From positions 3,534,001 to 3,598,000 of the forward strand of contig NZ_CP135990.1 in assembly GCF_030315915.2 (NCBI RefSeq): 64,000 bases of DNA, written 5' to 3'. Below are positions 1 to 9,244 of the stretch, in pieces. The stretch comes from Providencia zhijiangensis (GTDB taxonomy: Bacteria > Pseudomonadota > Gammaproteobacteria > Enterobacterales > Enterobacteriaceae). The position numbers were made by a program, and so were the translations under genes. The notes below the pieces were generated by a model. The model was not told the origin of the DNA. It saw nothing but the letters and a program-made list of their open reading frames with translations, and searched no databases. Numbering within the stretch: position 1 is the first letter of the stretch; each line of letters opens with the position of its first letter.

Positions 1-759
1 CAGCTCTTTGCCAATCGCAAAACTTTCTCGTAACCAGTGGTAAGTTGGACCACCGAGACGTAATTCAGGATAATCCGCATAGTAGCGTAAATAACGTCGA
101 TAACGCTCTTGGCTATGGGTTAACACATTGATTAAATAAGGTAATGGCTGCCATTTTCCCGTTGAAACCGCATAATCATTTCGCACACTGCGGCGCGGTT
201 CTGCACGCTCAACAATAAAGCTCGCGAGCCAGTGGGGCATTGGTAAATTCACACCAATCATGGGAGCACACAATGCGGCAGCGTCAAATGTCACGCTATC
301 TCGGAGTAAATACCCAGCGAGGATCGCGCCGCCCATCGAATGAGCCAACGCATAGCATTTAGGATAGTGACGATCTCTCACTTCTAAATCAATGAATTTT
401 TCAAAATCATCAATGTAATCTGTGAATTTTTCAACATGCCCTTTTTGGGGATCCGCCAGCATACGGCCTGATCGCCCTTGCCCACGATGATCAATAATAA
501 AAACATCGAATCCTAGATGATAAAAATCGTAGGCGACTTCAGGGTACTTAACGTAACTCTCACTGCGCCCCGGTGAGATAACCACGGCTTTATGGTGCTT
601 TGCATGAATAAAACGTACATAGCGAATAGGAACGTCATCAACACCTAAAAACTCAGCTTCTTCACGTAATTGCCAAAAATCTAAAAGCGGACCGTTGGTA
701 AAGGCCGAAAACTCAGTTTCTCGATTTAACCAACTGGCTTTTAGACTATCTGGCGACAT
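1..759 (-). CDS. pldB: Lysophospholipase L2, C-terminus cut by window edge
   Basis: Alpha/beta hydrolase that removes the remaining acyl chain from lysophospholipids at the inner membrane. The visible 253 residues begin MSPDSLKASW and run without a stop to base 1, so the C-terminal part is missing. The hydrolase core is clear: an HRGQGRSGR strand-loop around residue 90 and the nucleophile elbow AHSMGGA around residue 139, whose Ser is the expected nucleophile. The start lies 9 bases after the recQ stop, so the two are probably co-transcribed. In E. coli rhtC and rhtB sit between recQ and pldB; here they are absent. Identification is by recognised family sequence and by the neighbours pldA and recQ. 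Confidence 0.93.
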   Translation of the reverse strand, partial: MSPDSLKASWLNRETEFSAFTNGPLLDFWQLREEAEFLGVDDVPIRYVRFIHAKHHKAVVISPGRSESYVKYPEVAYDFYHLGFDVFIIDHRGQGRSGRMLADPQKGHVEKFTDYIDDFEKFIDLEVRDRHYPKCYALAHSMGGAILAGYLLRDSVTFDAAALCAPMIGVNLPMPHWLASFIVERAEPRRSVRNDYAVSTGKWQPLPYLINVLTHSQERYRRYLRYYADYPELRLGGPTYHWLRESFAIGKEL

Positions 760-768
760 GGGGTTTCC

Positions 769-2595
769 TCATTCATAACCTTCTAGATGATCTTGGATGA
801 GTGTCATAAACGCCTCACCAAAACGCTCTAATTTTTTCTCACCAACCCCATTAATCAGCAATAATTCAACGGGTTTGGTTGGGCAATGCTCTGCCATTTC
901 TATCAACGTTGCATCGTTGAAAACCACAAAAGGCGGGATATTTTCTTCATCCGCAATGGATTTACGTAATTTACGCAATTTGGCAAACAGTTTCTTATCA
1001 TAATTGCCATGATAAATTTTGTTTTGTTGATTCCGGCTTTTGGTGACTAAAACACGTGGAACCGCTAACTGTAATGGCATTTCACCACGCAGAATGGGCC
1101 TAGCCGCTTCCGTTAACTGTAATGCGGAGAAATGCGCGATATTTTGAGTGATCATGCCTAAATGAATTAATTGACGTAAAACGCTCACCCAATGTTCATT
1201 AGTCTGCTCTTTACCAATACCATACACCGGTAGTTTATCGTGCCCTAAGTCGCGAATTCGCTGATTGTTAGCGCCTCGTAGCACCTCAACAATATAGCCA
1301 ATACCAAACCGCTGCCCAACGCGATAAATACAAGAGAGTGCTTTTTGCGCATCCATCAGCCCATCATAACGTTTTGGAGGATCAAGGCAGATATCACAGT
1401 TACCACAAGGTTTTTGGCGATTTTCGCCGAAATAGTTCAGTAAAACCAGACGACGACAGGTTTGCGCTTCGGCAAAGGCAGCAATGGCATTTAATTTATG
1501 ACGTTCAATATCCTGCTGCATTCCCGCTGGTTTTTCTTCTAAACATCGACGGAGCCACGCCATATCAGCAGGATCGTAAAATAGAATGGCTTCGGCTTCG
1601 ACGCCATCACGCCCTGCTCGTCCCGTTTCTTGGTAATACGCTTCAATGTTACGAGGAATATCAAAGTGCGCCACAAAACGGACGTTGGACTTGTTAATTC
1701 CCATTCCAAATGCCACGGTCGCAACCACAATTTGCAGGTTATCTTTCTGGAATGCATCTTGCACCCAGTCACGCTGGGCACTCTCCAAACCAGCATGGTA
1801 AGCAGCGACACTCAAGCCACGTTTTTGTAATCTTTCCGCGGTTTCTTCAACTTTACTACGGCTATTACAGTAAACAATCCCTGACTTACCTTTCTGAGCC
1901 TTAATAAAAAACCATAATTGATCTAACGGCTTATATTTCTCGACTAAGGTATAGCGGATGTTCGGGCGATCAAAGCTGCTCACATGAACTAATGGGTCAT
2001 TAAGCTCGAGTAAGCGAATAATATCAGCGCGCGTGGTTTCATCTGCTGTAGCAGTCAGCGCCATCACGGGCACATTCGGTAAGGAATGGCGTAATTGACC
2101 TAATGAACGATATTCAGGACGGAAATCATGGCCCCATTGGGAAATACAGTGCGCTTCATCTACCGCTAATAAGGCGATATCCCAGCTACCAATTTGCTGA
2201 ATGAAATAGTCAGTCAGTAAACGCTCTGGTGCCACATACAGAAGTTTGATTTTCCCTTGAGCGCATAATTCCATAATTTGGCGCTGCTCTAGAGGGGTTT
2301 GTGAGGAATTCAAACAAGCCGCTTCAACACCGTGTAACTTGAGTTGATCAACTTGATCCTTCATTAAGGAGATTAAAGGTGACACCACCAGCGTAATGCC
2401 TTGTTTAACCAGCGCAGGCACTTGGTAGCAGAGCGATTTTCCGCCCCCTGTTGGCATCAATACTAAGCAGTCACGACCATCGAGAATACCGCCAATGACA
2501 GCATCTTGCCCCGGACGAAAGGATTGGTAACCGAACGTGCTATTGAGCACATTTTCAGCCAGTGAAAGTTGATTGATAACGCAAGCGGTAGACAC
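769..2595 (-). CDS. recQ: ATP-dependent DNA helicase RecQ
   Basis: 3'-5' superfamily 2 helicase of the RecF recombination pathway that unwinds DNA and helps restart or dissolve stalled forks. The 608 residues match the usual length of about 610. Walker A PTGGGKS lies near residues 48-54 and the DEAH box at 146-149, followed by the RecQ aromatic-rich loop ([11 protein letters not shown]). GRAGRDG is motif VI. A four-cysteine zinc site (C-RR ... CGNCDIC) lies near 380-403, then a winged helix and a C-terminal HRDC domain from about 525. Downstream is pldB with a 9-base gap; upstream is pldA on the same strand, behind a stem-loop. Confidence 0.97.
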   Translation of the reverse strand: MSTACVINQLSLAENVLNSTFGYQSFRPGQDAVIGGILDGRDCLVLMPTGGGKSLCYQVPALVKQGITLVVSPLISLMKDQVDQLKLHGVEAACLNSSQTPLEQRQIMELCAQGKIKLLYVAPERLLTDYFIQQIGSWDIALLAVDEAHCISQWGHDFRPEYRSLGQLRHSLPNVPVMALTATADETTRADIIRLLELNDPLVHVSSFDRPNIRYTLVEKYKPLDQLWFFIKAQKGKSGIVYCNSRSKVEETAERLQKRGLSVAAYHAGLESAQRDWVQDAFQKDNLQIVVATVAFGMGINKSNVRFVAHFDIPRNIEAYYQETGRAGRDGVEAEAILFYDPADMAWLRRCLEEKPAGMQQDIERHKLNAIAAFAEAQTCRRLVLLNYFGENRQKPCGNCDICLDPPKRYDGLMDAQKALSCIYRVGQRFGIGYIVEVLRGANNQRIRDLGHDKLPVYGIGKEQTNEHWVSVLRQLIHLGMITQNIAHFSALQLTEAARPILRGEMPLQLAVPRVLVTKSRNQQNKIYHGNYDKKLFAKLRKLRKSIADEENIPPFVVFNDATLIEMAEHCPTKPVELLLINGVGEKKLERFGEAFMTLIQDHLEGYE

Positions 2596-2619
2596 GAATT
2601 CCCTCTAGAGGTTGAAACA

Positions 2620-2646
2620 AATAGCTGCCCGAAAAGAGCAGCTATT
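2620..2646 (-). terminator. Stem-loop terminator after pldA
   Basis: A perfect 9-bp stem (AATAGCTGC / GCAGCTATT) with a 9-base loop lies between the pldA stop and the recQ start. Read on the minus strand it is followed by TTTGTTTC, so it fits a rho-independent terminator for pldA, though the U-run is interrupted. Confidence 0.6.
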
Positions 2647-2687
2647 GGCAAGATATTACCCTGAAATGACTGGGATGTCTGCCCAGA

Positions 2688-3581
2688 TCACATGATATCG
2701 TTAAGCATCACACCGATACCAAAACGTGTTTGGCGATAGTCATAGTCTATCATCGACTCACCATAACCACTAAAAAGTTGGGTATACAAGCGCACGTGCT
2801 TTGTCATTGGGTAGCTCCAACCCAACTCGGCATTACCATACCCTGAATTCCAGTTATAGTGTCCGGCAGCTGAAATAACGCTATCCCCAAGTGCATACCC
2901 CACTTTTACGCGGTAATAACCGAGATATTTATTAATATCTGGGTTGTCATCGCTGCTTTCACTTTCAGGAATGCGGTACCACGGTTTTAATTCAACTTGC
3001 CAGTCACCCTTTTGCGCCATTGCTCGGGCATAAACACGGTTCCAACTACGGGATGTCGGATCGGATCGACCGTTTGATTCATGGTTAAAACCCGTTTCGA
3101 ATTCACGTAACGTCCAGCCCGCAAATTGGTTATCTAGCGCCCAACCAACAAAAACCTGTGGCTCATAGTTGGTTTCACGAAATGGCGAAGATTCTTTCTT
3201 GTTACTTAATTGCCACCAAGAACGCTGAGTATAAGATGCCGCGAGAACGGAGTTTTCCCCCGCGATACCGCGCCAAATAGGAAATGCCAAGCTCAATTGG
3301 AATTTCACTTCATCTTTCAGTGCATCATTACCCCAATCATAACTCGCGATGGCTTTCTTATTTATCGAAGACGTATAGGTATAAATGATGTAATTGGGTT
3401 CATAAGGATACAGAACGAATGGGTTATCATAATTTTGCAGTAACCCCGAAATAATACTTCCTCGAACGGGTGTATGATTTTCAGTATCCTGCTGTGCCGG
3501 TTCGTTGGTATTGTCAGATGCAAAAAGTGAAACAGACCAGAAACAGAGCACAGAACTCAACAACATTTGTAAAGCGCGCAT
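2688..3581 (-). CDS. pldA: Outer membrane phospholipase A (OMPLA)
   Basis: Calcium-dependent outer membrane phospholipase A1/A2 that destroys phospholipids misplaced in the outer leaflet. The 297-residue protein starts with a signal peptide (hydrophobic residues 5-20, likely cut after ...SLFA). The catalytic signature HESNGRSD puts His at 167 and Ser at 169, with Asn at 181; the spacing His-x-Ser and His+14=Asn equals that of E. coli OMPLA (142, 144, 156). The C-terminal half has alternating aromatic beta-strand patterns ending FGIGVMLNDIM, typical of a 12-strand barrel. It is divergent from yigI, with about 150 bases between them. Confidence 0.96.
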   Translation of the reverse strand: MRALQMLLSSVLCFWSVSLFASDNTNEPAQQDTENHTPVRGSIISGLLQNYDNPFVLYPYEPNYIIYTYTSSINKKAIASYDWGNDALKDEVKFQLSLAFPIWRGIAGENSVLAASYTQRSWWQLSNKKESSPFRETNYEPQVFVGWALDNQFAGWTLREFETGFNHESNGRSDPTSRSWNRVYARAMAQKGDWQVELKPWYRIPESESSDDNPDINKYLGYYRVKVGYALGDSVISAAGHYNWNSGYGNAELGWSYPMTKHVRLYTQLFSGYGESMIDYDYRQTRFGIGVMLNDIM

Positions 3582-3731
3582 TTGCCATTCCTATTTCAAC
3601 TGCGGTGAAAAAATTTGTCTCATTTTACACCGAAAAACGATCAACCGTTGAAAGATTATTCATTTGTTTTCTAGATATTAGCACATACATAATGTTAACT
3701 TATCATTAACATCATAGACAAGGATCCTAAA

Positions 3732-4202
3732 ATGAATGACCGCATCTATACCTTCGAAGAAGCCAGCAAATTTATGAGTGATGCATTTATCTATAGAATG
3801 CCTTTTAATCAATTACTTGGAATTGAGCTTTTACAAATGACGGATGACTTAGTCCAGCTATCTGTGAAAAATCGCCCTGAGCTTATTGGTAATTTCACCC
3901 AAAATATTCTGCATGGTGGCGTGATTGCATCCTTATTAGATGTGGCGGGCGGTATGGTGTGTATTAACCGGATCCTGCAACGTATTGAGCCTCTCGTGCA
4001 TCAAGACATTGCCGAAAAGATGTCCAAAATGGGCACCATTGACTTGCGCGTTGACTATTTGCGCCCTGGCCGCGGAGAGATGTTTATCGCTAGCGCCAGC
4101 TTACTACGCGATGGTAATAAAATCGCAGTGACCCGCTGTGAATTACATAATGAGAAAAATCAGCATATTGCTACTGCGACAGCGACCTATTTGATTGGAT
4201 AA
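3732..4202 (+). CDS. yigI: YigI family acyl-CoA thioesterase
   Basis: Single hot-dog-fold protein of 156 residues, the usual length for YigI, which is known in E. coli as a medium/long-chain acyl-CoA thioesterase. The hot-dog signature NILHGGVIASLLD occurs near residues 58-70, where the HGG turn and following helix shape the active site. The start has AAGG eight bases upstream (acaaggatcctaaa). The gene lies alone between divergent pldA and rarD, as in E. coli. It probably hydrolyses acyl-CoA released during beta-oxidation or membrane turnover, which fits the nearby phospholipases, but the exact substrate cannot be read from sequence. Confidence 0.88.
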   Translation: MNDRIYTFEEASKFMSDAFIYRMPFNQLLGIELLQMTDDLVQLSVKNRPELIGNFTQNILHGGVIASLLDVAGGMVCINRILQRIEPLVHQDIAEKMSKMGTIDLRVDYLRPGRGEMFIASASLLRDGNKIAVTRCELHNEKNQHIATATATYLIG

Positions 4203-4369
4203 TGTGAACAAATTGCATGAAACAATTTGGTAAATAATTAATAACCTCATTAACTAATAGCTTGTAAAAAAACCTGAGCAATGTCACATTAACGACATCA
4301 CAAATCGAGCCTCTTACATTCTTGGTTTCGATCTCTCAGTTTGACTTTATATCACTTTCAGAGCTATTC

Positions 4370-5263
4370 ATGAGCCAACAAAATACTACCAAAGGCGTAC
4401 TGTGTGCCTTAGGCGCTTATTTTATTTGGGGTGTCGCTCCCATTTATTTTAAATCCATCAAAGAAGTGCCAGCTGAAGAAATTTTGACTCACCGTATTAT
4501 TTGGTCATTCTTCTTTATGCTGTTATTACTGACAGTTACGCGCCATTGGAATTATTTCCGCCAAGTCTTAAAACAGCCTAAAAAGATCTTAATTTTAGGT
4601 GTAACAGCTGTGACAATTGCGTCTAACTGGCTGATTTATATCTGGGCGGTAAATAACGGGCATATGCTGCAAGCCAGCTTAGGGTATTTTATCAACCCTC
4701 TGGTTAACGTCTTGTTTGGCATGATATTTTTACATGAACGCTTCCGCCGAATGCAATGGGTTGCGGTCGGATTAGCGCTCACCGGCGTATTAATTCAACT
4801 CTGGCAGTTTGGCTCCGTGCCAATCATTGGATTAAGCCTTGCCGTGACGTTTGCCACCTACGGTTTATTACGTAAAAAATTGGGTGTTGATGCGCAAACT
4901 GGTATGACATTTGAAACCTTATGGTTACTCCCTGTCGGTATTATCTTCCTGCTATTCTTTGCAGATAGCCCGACAAGCAACATGACCATGAACAGCTGGC
5001 ATTTAAACATTCTCCTGATTGCAGCGGGGATTATTACTACGGTGCCATTGTTACTGTTTACTGAAGCCGCTAACCATTTAAGGCTATCAACATTAGGTTT
5101 CTTCCAGTATTTAGGCCCAAGCATCATGTTCTTACTTGCCGTCTTTGTGTATGGTGAAGTGATGACCCAAGAATTGTTAATTACATTTGGTTTTATCTGG
5201 GTTGCATTAATTTTATTTACTTTAGATGCTTTATATACACAGCAGAAACTCAGAAGAAAATAG
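4370..5263 (+). CDS. rarD: EamA-family transporter RarD
   Basis: Ten-helix inner membrane protein of the drug/metabolite transporter (EamA) superfamily. E. coli RarD is named for a chloramphenicol-sensitivity phenotype and its substrate is not established. Two EamA repeats are visible, each of about five hydrophobic helices; GVLCALGAYFIWGVAPIYFK in the first is typical of RarD. The frame is open back to a TTG at 4322, but the ATG at 4370 gives MSQQNTTKG, a 297-residue protein of family length, so I use that start. Downstream a TTCG-loop stem-loop closes the unit. rarD is the last gene shared with the E. coli order before the accessory segment. Confidence 0.9.
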   Translation: MSQQNTTKGVLCALGAYFIWGVAPIYFKSIKEVPAEEILTHRIIWSFFFMLLLLTVTRHWNYFRQVLKQPKKILILGVTAVTIASNWLIYIWAVNNGHMLQASLGYFINPLVNVLFGMIFLHERFRRMQWVAVGLALTGVLIQLWQFGSVPIIGLSLAVTFATYGLLRKKLGVDAQTGMTFETLWLLPVGIIFLLFFADSPTSNMTMNSWHLNILLIAAGIITTVPLLLFTEAANHLRLSTLGFFQYLGPSIMFLLAVFVYGEVMTQELLITFGFIWVALILFTLDALYTQQKLRRK

Positions 5264-5278
5264 AATTTAATTTTCCCT

Positions 5279-5302
5279 ATTATGGGCATTCGTGCCCATA
5301 AT
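5279..5302 (+). terminator. Stem-loop after rarD
   Basis: A perfect 10-bp stem ATTATGGGCA / TGCCCATAAT with a TTCG loop starts 15 bases after the rarD stop. There is no clear T-run on the + side, so it may work as a 3'-end stabiliser or weak terminator. Confidence 0.55.
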
Positions 5303-5946
5303 ATCTGACTTAAATTAATATTAACCTGCATATTATATTACCCATTTAATGCACGTTTCATTTAATGGAACTAAAAAGGTTAAATTATTTAATATAATTA
5401 GCTTATTTTTATTAAAAATAATTTACCTTTTGGGTATTTTCTTCTTGTTTTAGTTAATTTCAAAATAAAACATTTTATTGTTAAATTTCAATGCATTACA
5501 ATGCGTTTTATTCCTTGATTTTATCGTAAATTTGATTCATATTTAACTTACATTAAATTCCACCTTATTAATACACCTTTCAAATATCAACCCATTGAAA
5601 TAAAACAGTATATTTATTTGTTGAAATAAATGATTGCTTAATAGGAACTTGATAATTATATTGTACGCCGCTTGTATTCACCCCAGCGGATGGTAATGGT
5701 CCGATTCATTACTGACGTTTCATTAAAGTGCGCACGATGACAGTGATTTATATTCTGTCCTGGTGCGAGGTTTTCTGAAATTGAATACAAGGCGTCTATC
5801 CACATACCTAATTAAATGATTTGTGTATGTAAAAAACAAAACATGTAGTGCTATAGCTCAAGTTATATGGCTGCATTTTAGGTTCACTCGGCCTGTGTAT
5901 TCAGAAAGAGTTAACGTTGTTAAGGGCTTTTGGGAAGGGCTTCAAA
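5303..5946. other. AT-rich non-coding stretch before permease
   Basis: No convincing gene in about 640 bases. The first half (5330-5640) is very AT-rich with no recognisable element. The second half contains the paired arms described at 5665-5795 and the ribosome-binding region of the permease. This is the junction where the E. coli-like gene order stops and the accessory segment begins. Confidence 0.6.
5665..5795 (+). ncRNA. Candidate structured 5' leader (three-way junction)
   Basis: Two arms 101 bases apart are perfectly complementary: CTTGTATTCA (5671-5680) with TGAATACAAG (5782-5791). After a 2-base bulge they extend by ACGC/GCGT, giving a 14-bp outer helix. Inside are two further helices. 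One is GTAATG (5693-5698) with CATTAC (5707-5712). The other is CGCAC (5731-5735) with GTGCG (5763-5767), with an inner GACAG/CTGTC (5739-5743/5755-5759) beyond a small internal loop. This forms a three-way junction about 150 bases upstream of the permease start. It does not match any riboswitch consensus I know (TPP, FMN, lysine, purine, glycine, guanidine, THF). A cis-regulatory RNA is the inference; a small inverted-repeat element is the alternative. Confidence 0.45.
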
Positions 5947-7320
5947 ATGCAACAGAATACCGTTCAAATGAAACGTGTACTGACCACCCCTGCGTTAGTA
6001 TTTTTCGGGCTGGCCTATATGGTGCCACTCGGAATTTTTACCACCTATGGACAAGTGACTGTATTAAGTGAAGGGCATCTGCCTATCGCTTATTTAATTA
6101 CGCTCGCTGCTGTCTTCTTTACTGCCATGAGCTATTGCCGTATGACCAGTGCACTCCCACTTTCTGGGTCTGCTTATTCGTATGTGCAAAAAACCTTTGG
6201 TGGCACTCTTGGATTTCTTGTTGGTTGGGCACAACTGCTGGATTATCTATTTCTGCCGATTATTAACTACATTGCGATTGGGATCTTTGTCCACGAAGCT
6301 TTCCCGAACATCCCAATGCCAGTGATAATCTGCTCAACCATCGCTGTTGTCAGCATCATGAACATTTTAGGTATCAAATTGGTATCTTGGATGAATATGC
6401 TGATTATTTTGATGCAATTTGTCTTCATCGCCATATTCTTGTACATCTGCTTGCAAAACGCGATGGTACTGGATGTTGAAGCACTGATGGCACCGCTCAC
6501 CGTACTGTCATCACAAGTGTCGGGGTTGTTTGCGGGTGCTGCGGTACTGTGCTTAGCCTTCTTGGGCTTTGATGCCATTTCAACCATGGCCGAAGAGACA
6601 AAAGACGCACGTCGTGCTTTACCGAAAGCGATTTTATATACCGTATTTATTGCGGGAGCCTTGTTTATTGCCATCTCTTACGGCGCACATTTAATGTACC
6701 CAGTATGGCAAGATTTTCTCCCTAATACGGATGTCGCCAGTATCGCGGTAATGCAGCAAGTAGGCGATAAAATGAAGTGGATCGGCGCCTCCTTAATGGC
6801 ATCGAGCTTTATTACCGCTTATGTTATCGGTGTATTTGCCTCTGCGATGACCTCGCAAGCCAGTATTGTGCGTATTTTCTATGCAATGGGTCGTGAAGGT
6901 GTGCTGCCTCGCTCTATCTTTGCGTATTTGCACCCGCGCCTGAATACACCTGTATATTCCATTATCTTTGTGGCCGTGGCTTCATTAATGTCGCTGGTGT
7001 TATCACTCAGCATGGTTGCGTCGATGATTAGCTTTGGTGCGCTGATAGCCTTTACCTTTGTGAACTTATCAGTCATCAAACATTTCTACATTGACCGCAA
7101 AGCTTCCTTGGATAATACCAAGTTGCTCACTTGCCTGATCATGCCATCCATTGGGGTTGTTTTAACCTTGTGGTTATGGACAAGCTTAGATGCAGAAGCC
7201 TTCACAGTCGGCTTATGCTGGCTAGCGGCAGGGGCAGGCTACCTCACGCTTCTGACTCATGGTTTTACTCGTCGTCCACCTGCTATCTCTGATGCCGAGA
7301 CTGAGATGATTATCAATTAA
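5947..7320 (+). CDS. APC-family amino acid/amine permease (PuuP-like)
   Basis: Inner membrane importer of the amino acid-polyamine-organocation superfamily, 457 residues with about 12 hydrophobic helices. The N-terminal pattern FFGLAYMVPLGIFTTYGQV and the later GSAYSYVQ and LLDYLFLPIINY segments resemble PuuP (putrescine) and its relatives more than the lysine- or GABA-type carriers, so a polyamine or amino acid substrate is likely but not defined. I choose ATG 5947 because GGGAAGGG lies just upstream; the frame also opens at a TTG at 5917. A strong terminator follows, then an amidohydrolase on the same strand, suggesting uptake followed by hydrolysis of the same compound class. Confidence 0.85.
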   Translation: MQQNTVQMKRVLTTPALVFFGLAYMVPLGIFTTYGQVTVLSEGHLPIAYLITLAAVFFTAMSYCRMTSALPLSGSAYSYVQKTFGGTLGFLVGWAQLLDYLFLPIINYIAIGIFVHEAFPNIPMPVIICSTIAVVSIMNILGIKLVSWMNMLIILMQFVFIAIFLYICLQNAMVLDVEALMAPLTVLSSQVSGLFAGAAVLCLAFLGFDAISTMAEETKDARRALPKAILYTVFIAGALFIAISYGAHLMYPVWQDFLPNTDVASIAVMQQVGDKMKWIGASLMASSFITAYVIGVFASAMTSQASIVRIFYAMGREGVLPRSIFAYLHPRLNTPVYSIIFVAVASLMSLVLSLSMVASMISFGALIAFTFVNLSVIKHFYIDRKASLDNTKLLTCLIMPSIGVVLTLWLWTSLDAEAFTVGLCWLAAGAGYLTLLTHGFTRRPPAISDAETEMIIN

Positions 7321-7343
7321 TCCTCCAGTACCTTTCGTTGATT

Positions 7344-7375
7344 ATGGGGAAGCTTATCTTCCCCATTGTTTTTTG
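7344..7375 (+). terminator. Rho-independent terminator after permease
   Basis: A 9-bp stem ATGGGGAAG / CTTCCCCAT with a 5-base loop is followed by TGTTTTTTGG. It lies between the permease and the amidohydrolase, so expression of the second gene needs read-through or its own promoter. Confidence 0.8.
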
Positions 7376-7415
7376 GTTCTGGCTCCGTAGGAGCCCCTGA
7401 TACAGACGGTTTACG

Positions 7416-9137
7416 ATGAATAATAAAATTGCTGATGTGATTTATTTCAACGGTTATATCTATACCGCAGACAGTCAAGATAGTGTTGTCGACGCTATCG
7501 CCTTGAAAGAAGGTTATATTCTTGCAACAGGGACTTCAGATGAATTACACCAATATGTTGGCCCAGAAACCGAGAGCATCGACCTTGAAGGTAAGATGAT
7601 GATGCCAGGGATCATTGATGGACATATGCACCCATTTTGGGGCGGCATTCAGCTGTTCGGCTGCCATCTTAATTACGAATCCCTGACTATCGACCAAATT
7701 TTACAGCGCGTGCAAGATCACCTCGATAAAGATCCTCGCACGGGTGAAAATGACTGGCTAAAAGTCACGGCATGGTTACGCCAAGGCATGTTACCAGCAG
7801 GTATTGATATGTACCGTGAAGACATGGACAAGCTCAATACTAAGCGCCCAGTGGTGTTGTTCTCTAATGACTGCCATACCCTCTTAGCCAATAGTCGCGC
7901 CCTCGAATTATTCGGGATCACCAAAGAGACCCCTGAGCCACCTGATGGCAAAATCGGTAAATACGAGAATGGCGAACTTAACGGAATTTTAGAAGATGCA
8001 CCTGCCATGCGTGCTGCGGATAGCATCCCATCTATTCGTGATGAGCAAGCGGTTGAAGTGGCTGAATTAGTCCAAAAAGTATTGAATCAGCAAGGCGTTA
8101 CCATGGTGATGGATGCCCGTGTTTCTGAACAGCAATTAAGCGCGTTCCACCAACTTCAACAACGTGGTGAACTCACTTTGCGCTTCCAAGCTGCACGCGA
8201 AATCACGCCTGATGATACCCCGAATGTGGCTGCCGTTGCGGCTGCTGTCGATAAAGCCGTGGCGTTCGCCAAAAAATGGCACCAAGCGGAGTGGACTCCG
8301 ACACCGGGTATCGGTCTGCGGAACATCAAAATGTTTGTGGATGGCGTGCTGCAATACCCAACCATGACTGCATCATTATTGCAGCCATACCGCGTGAACA
8401 GAGGTACTGATTCAGCGCCAAATTGGGTAGAAACCGATAACTACGGCGACCTCTATTTCACAGCTGAAATCCTAGATGAGCTGCTCGAAAAAATCGCCGC
8501 AGCGGGTTACGATCCTCACTTACATACCGTCGGTGAAGGCGCCGTCTCTATCGTGCTGGATGCCATTGAAAAAATGCGTGCGGCTCACCCAGAGAAAGAT
8601 ATCCGCCCAGGCCTTGCTCACAATGAATTGGTTGATGCCAAAGATTATGCCCGTTTTGCGCGCCTGAAAACCATTGCATGCTTATCATTCCAATGGGCAG
8701 CACCAACGCCTGAACTGGCTGCTTTCGAGAAAAATATGCTGGGCGAAACCCGTTTCCAACAACTCGAGCCGATCGCTAAGTTTATTGATGCAGGTGCAGT
8801 CGTTGCCTTTGGTAGTGACTGGCCAATCGATGATTTTGACGAGTGGTATGACTTGAAAGTCGCCGCAACTCGCCGTGGCCGCGACATTAATGGTCAGCCA
8901 GCCCCAAGACTGGATAACGACCGTGATATGACCGTGATCGAGGTTTTACGTTCGGCAACGATTGATTCTGCTTATGCACAACATCGTGAAGATGTTTTAG
9001 GATCACTCGAAGCAGGCAAATTCGCGGATATGATCGTGCTGGATCGCAACGTATTTACCATTCCTGCGGATGATATTGAAAATGTGAAAGTGCTCCGTAC
9101 CATTGTGGGCGGAAAAACGGTTCATATCGCGTCGTAG
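7416..9137 (+). CDS. YtcJ-type metal-dependent amidohydrolase
   Basis: 573-residue member of the amidohydrolase superfamily, subgroup amidohydrolase-3 (YtcJ/AepA-like). It has the usual small N-terminal beta-sandwich, a TIM barrel and the C-terminal return of the sandwich (GSLEAGKFADMIVLDRNVF). Visible metal or active-site residues are HMH at 70-72 (MPGIIDGHMHPFWGG), the HLH near 368-370, AHNE at 401-404 and GSDWP at 466-470. No signal peptide, so cytosolic. Substrates in this family are N-acyl or amide compounds and cannot be assigned from sequence. A short hairpin GGCTCC-GTA-GGAGCC lies 20 bases before the start, and no strong Shine-Dalgarno sequence is visible. The permease upstream may import its substrate. 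Confidence 0.88.
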   Translation: MNNKIADVIYFNGYIYTADSQDSVVDAIALKEGYILATGTSDELHQYVGPETESIDLEGKMMMPGIIDGHMHPFWGGIQLFGCHLNYESLTIDQILQRVQDHLDKDPRTGENDWLKVTAWLRQGMLPAGIDMYREDMDKLNTKRPVVLFSNDCHTLLANSRALELFGITKETPEPPDGKIGKYENGELNGILEDAPAMRAADSIPSIRDEQAVEVAELVQKVLNQQGVTMVMDARVSEQQLSAFHQLQQRGELTLRFQAAREITPDDTPNVAAVAAAVDKAVAFAKKWHQAEWTPTPGIGLRNIKMFVDGVLQYPTMTASLLQPYRVNRGTDSAPNWVETDNYGDLYFTAEILDELLEKIAAAGYDPHLHTVGEGAVSIVLDAIEKMRAAHPEKDIRPGLAHNELVDAKDYARFARLKTIACLSFQWAAPTPELAAFEKNMLGETRFQQLEPIAKFIDAGAVVAFGSDWPIDDFDEWYDLKVAATRRGRDINGQPAPRLDNDRDMTVIEVLRSATIDSAYAQHREDVLGSLEAGKFADMIVLDRNVFTIPADDIENVKVLRTIVGGKTVHIAS

Positions 9138-9161
9138 TTTTTTAATAAGTTAAAATAGTAA

Positions 9162-9190
9162 AAAGAGCCCCAATTATATTGGGGCTCTTT
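9162..9190. terminator. Bidirectional terminator between amidohydrolase and hok-like locus
   Basis: A 12-bp perfect stem AAAGAGCCCCAA / TTGGGGCTCTTT with a 5-base loop, with A-run and T-run flanks. It can end the amidohydrolase transcript on + and the hok-like transcript on minus. Confidence 0.88.
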
Positions 9191-9244
9191 AGTTTGAGTG
9201 CTTGATATCCCAACCGGTAATAAGAAAGAAGAAAGAGTGGGGAA

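Noticed and set aside
4858-5331. 157-codon minus-strand frame antisense to rarD
   Set aside because: Mirrors rarD codon structure and lacks a start signal; shadow of the real gene.
5665-5795. Assignment of the leader RNA to a known riboswitch class
   Set aside because: I compared it with the consensus elements of TPP, FMN, lysine, purine, glycine, guanidine, THF, SAM, cobalamin and Moco; none of their conserved cores is present.
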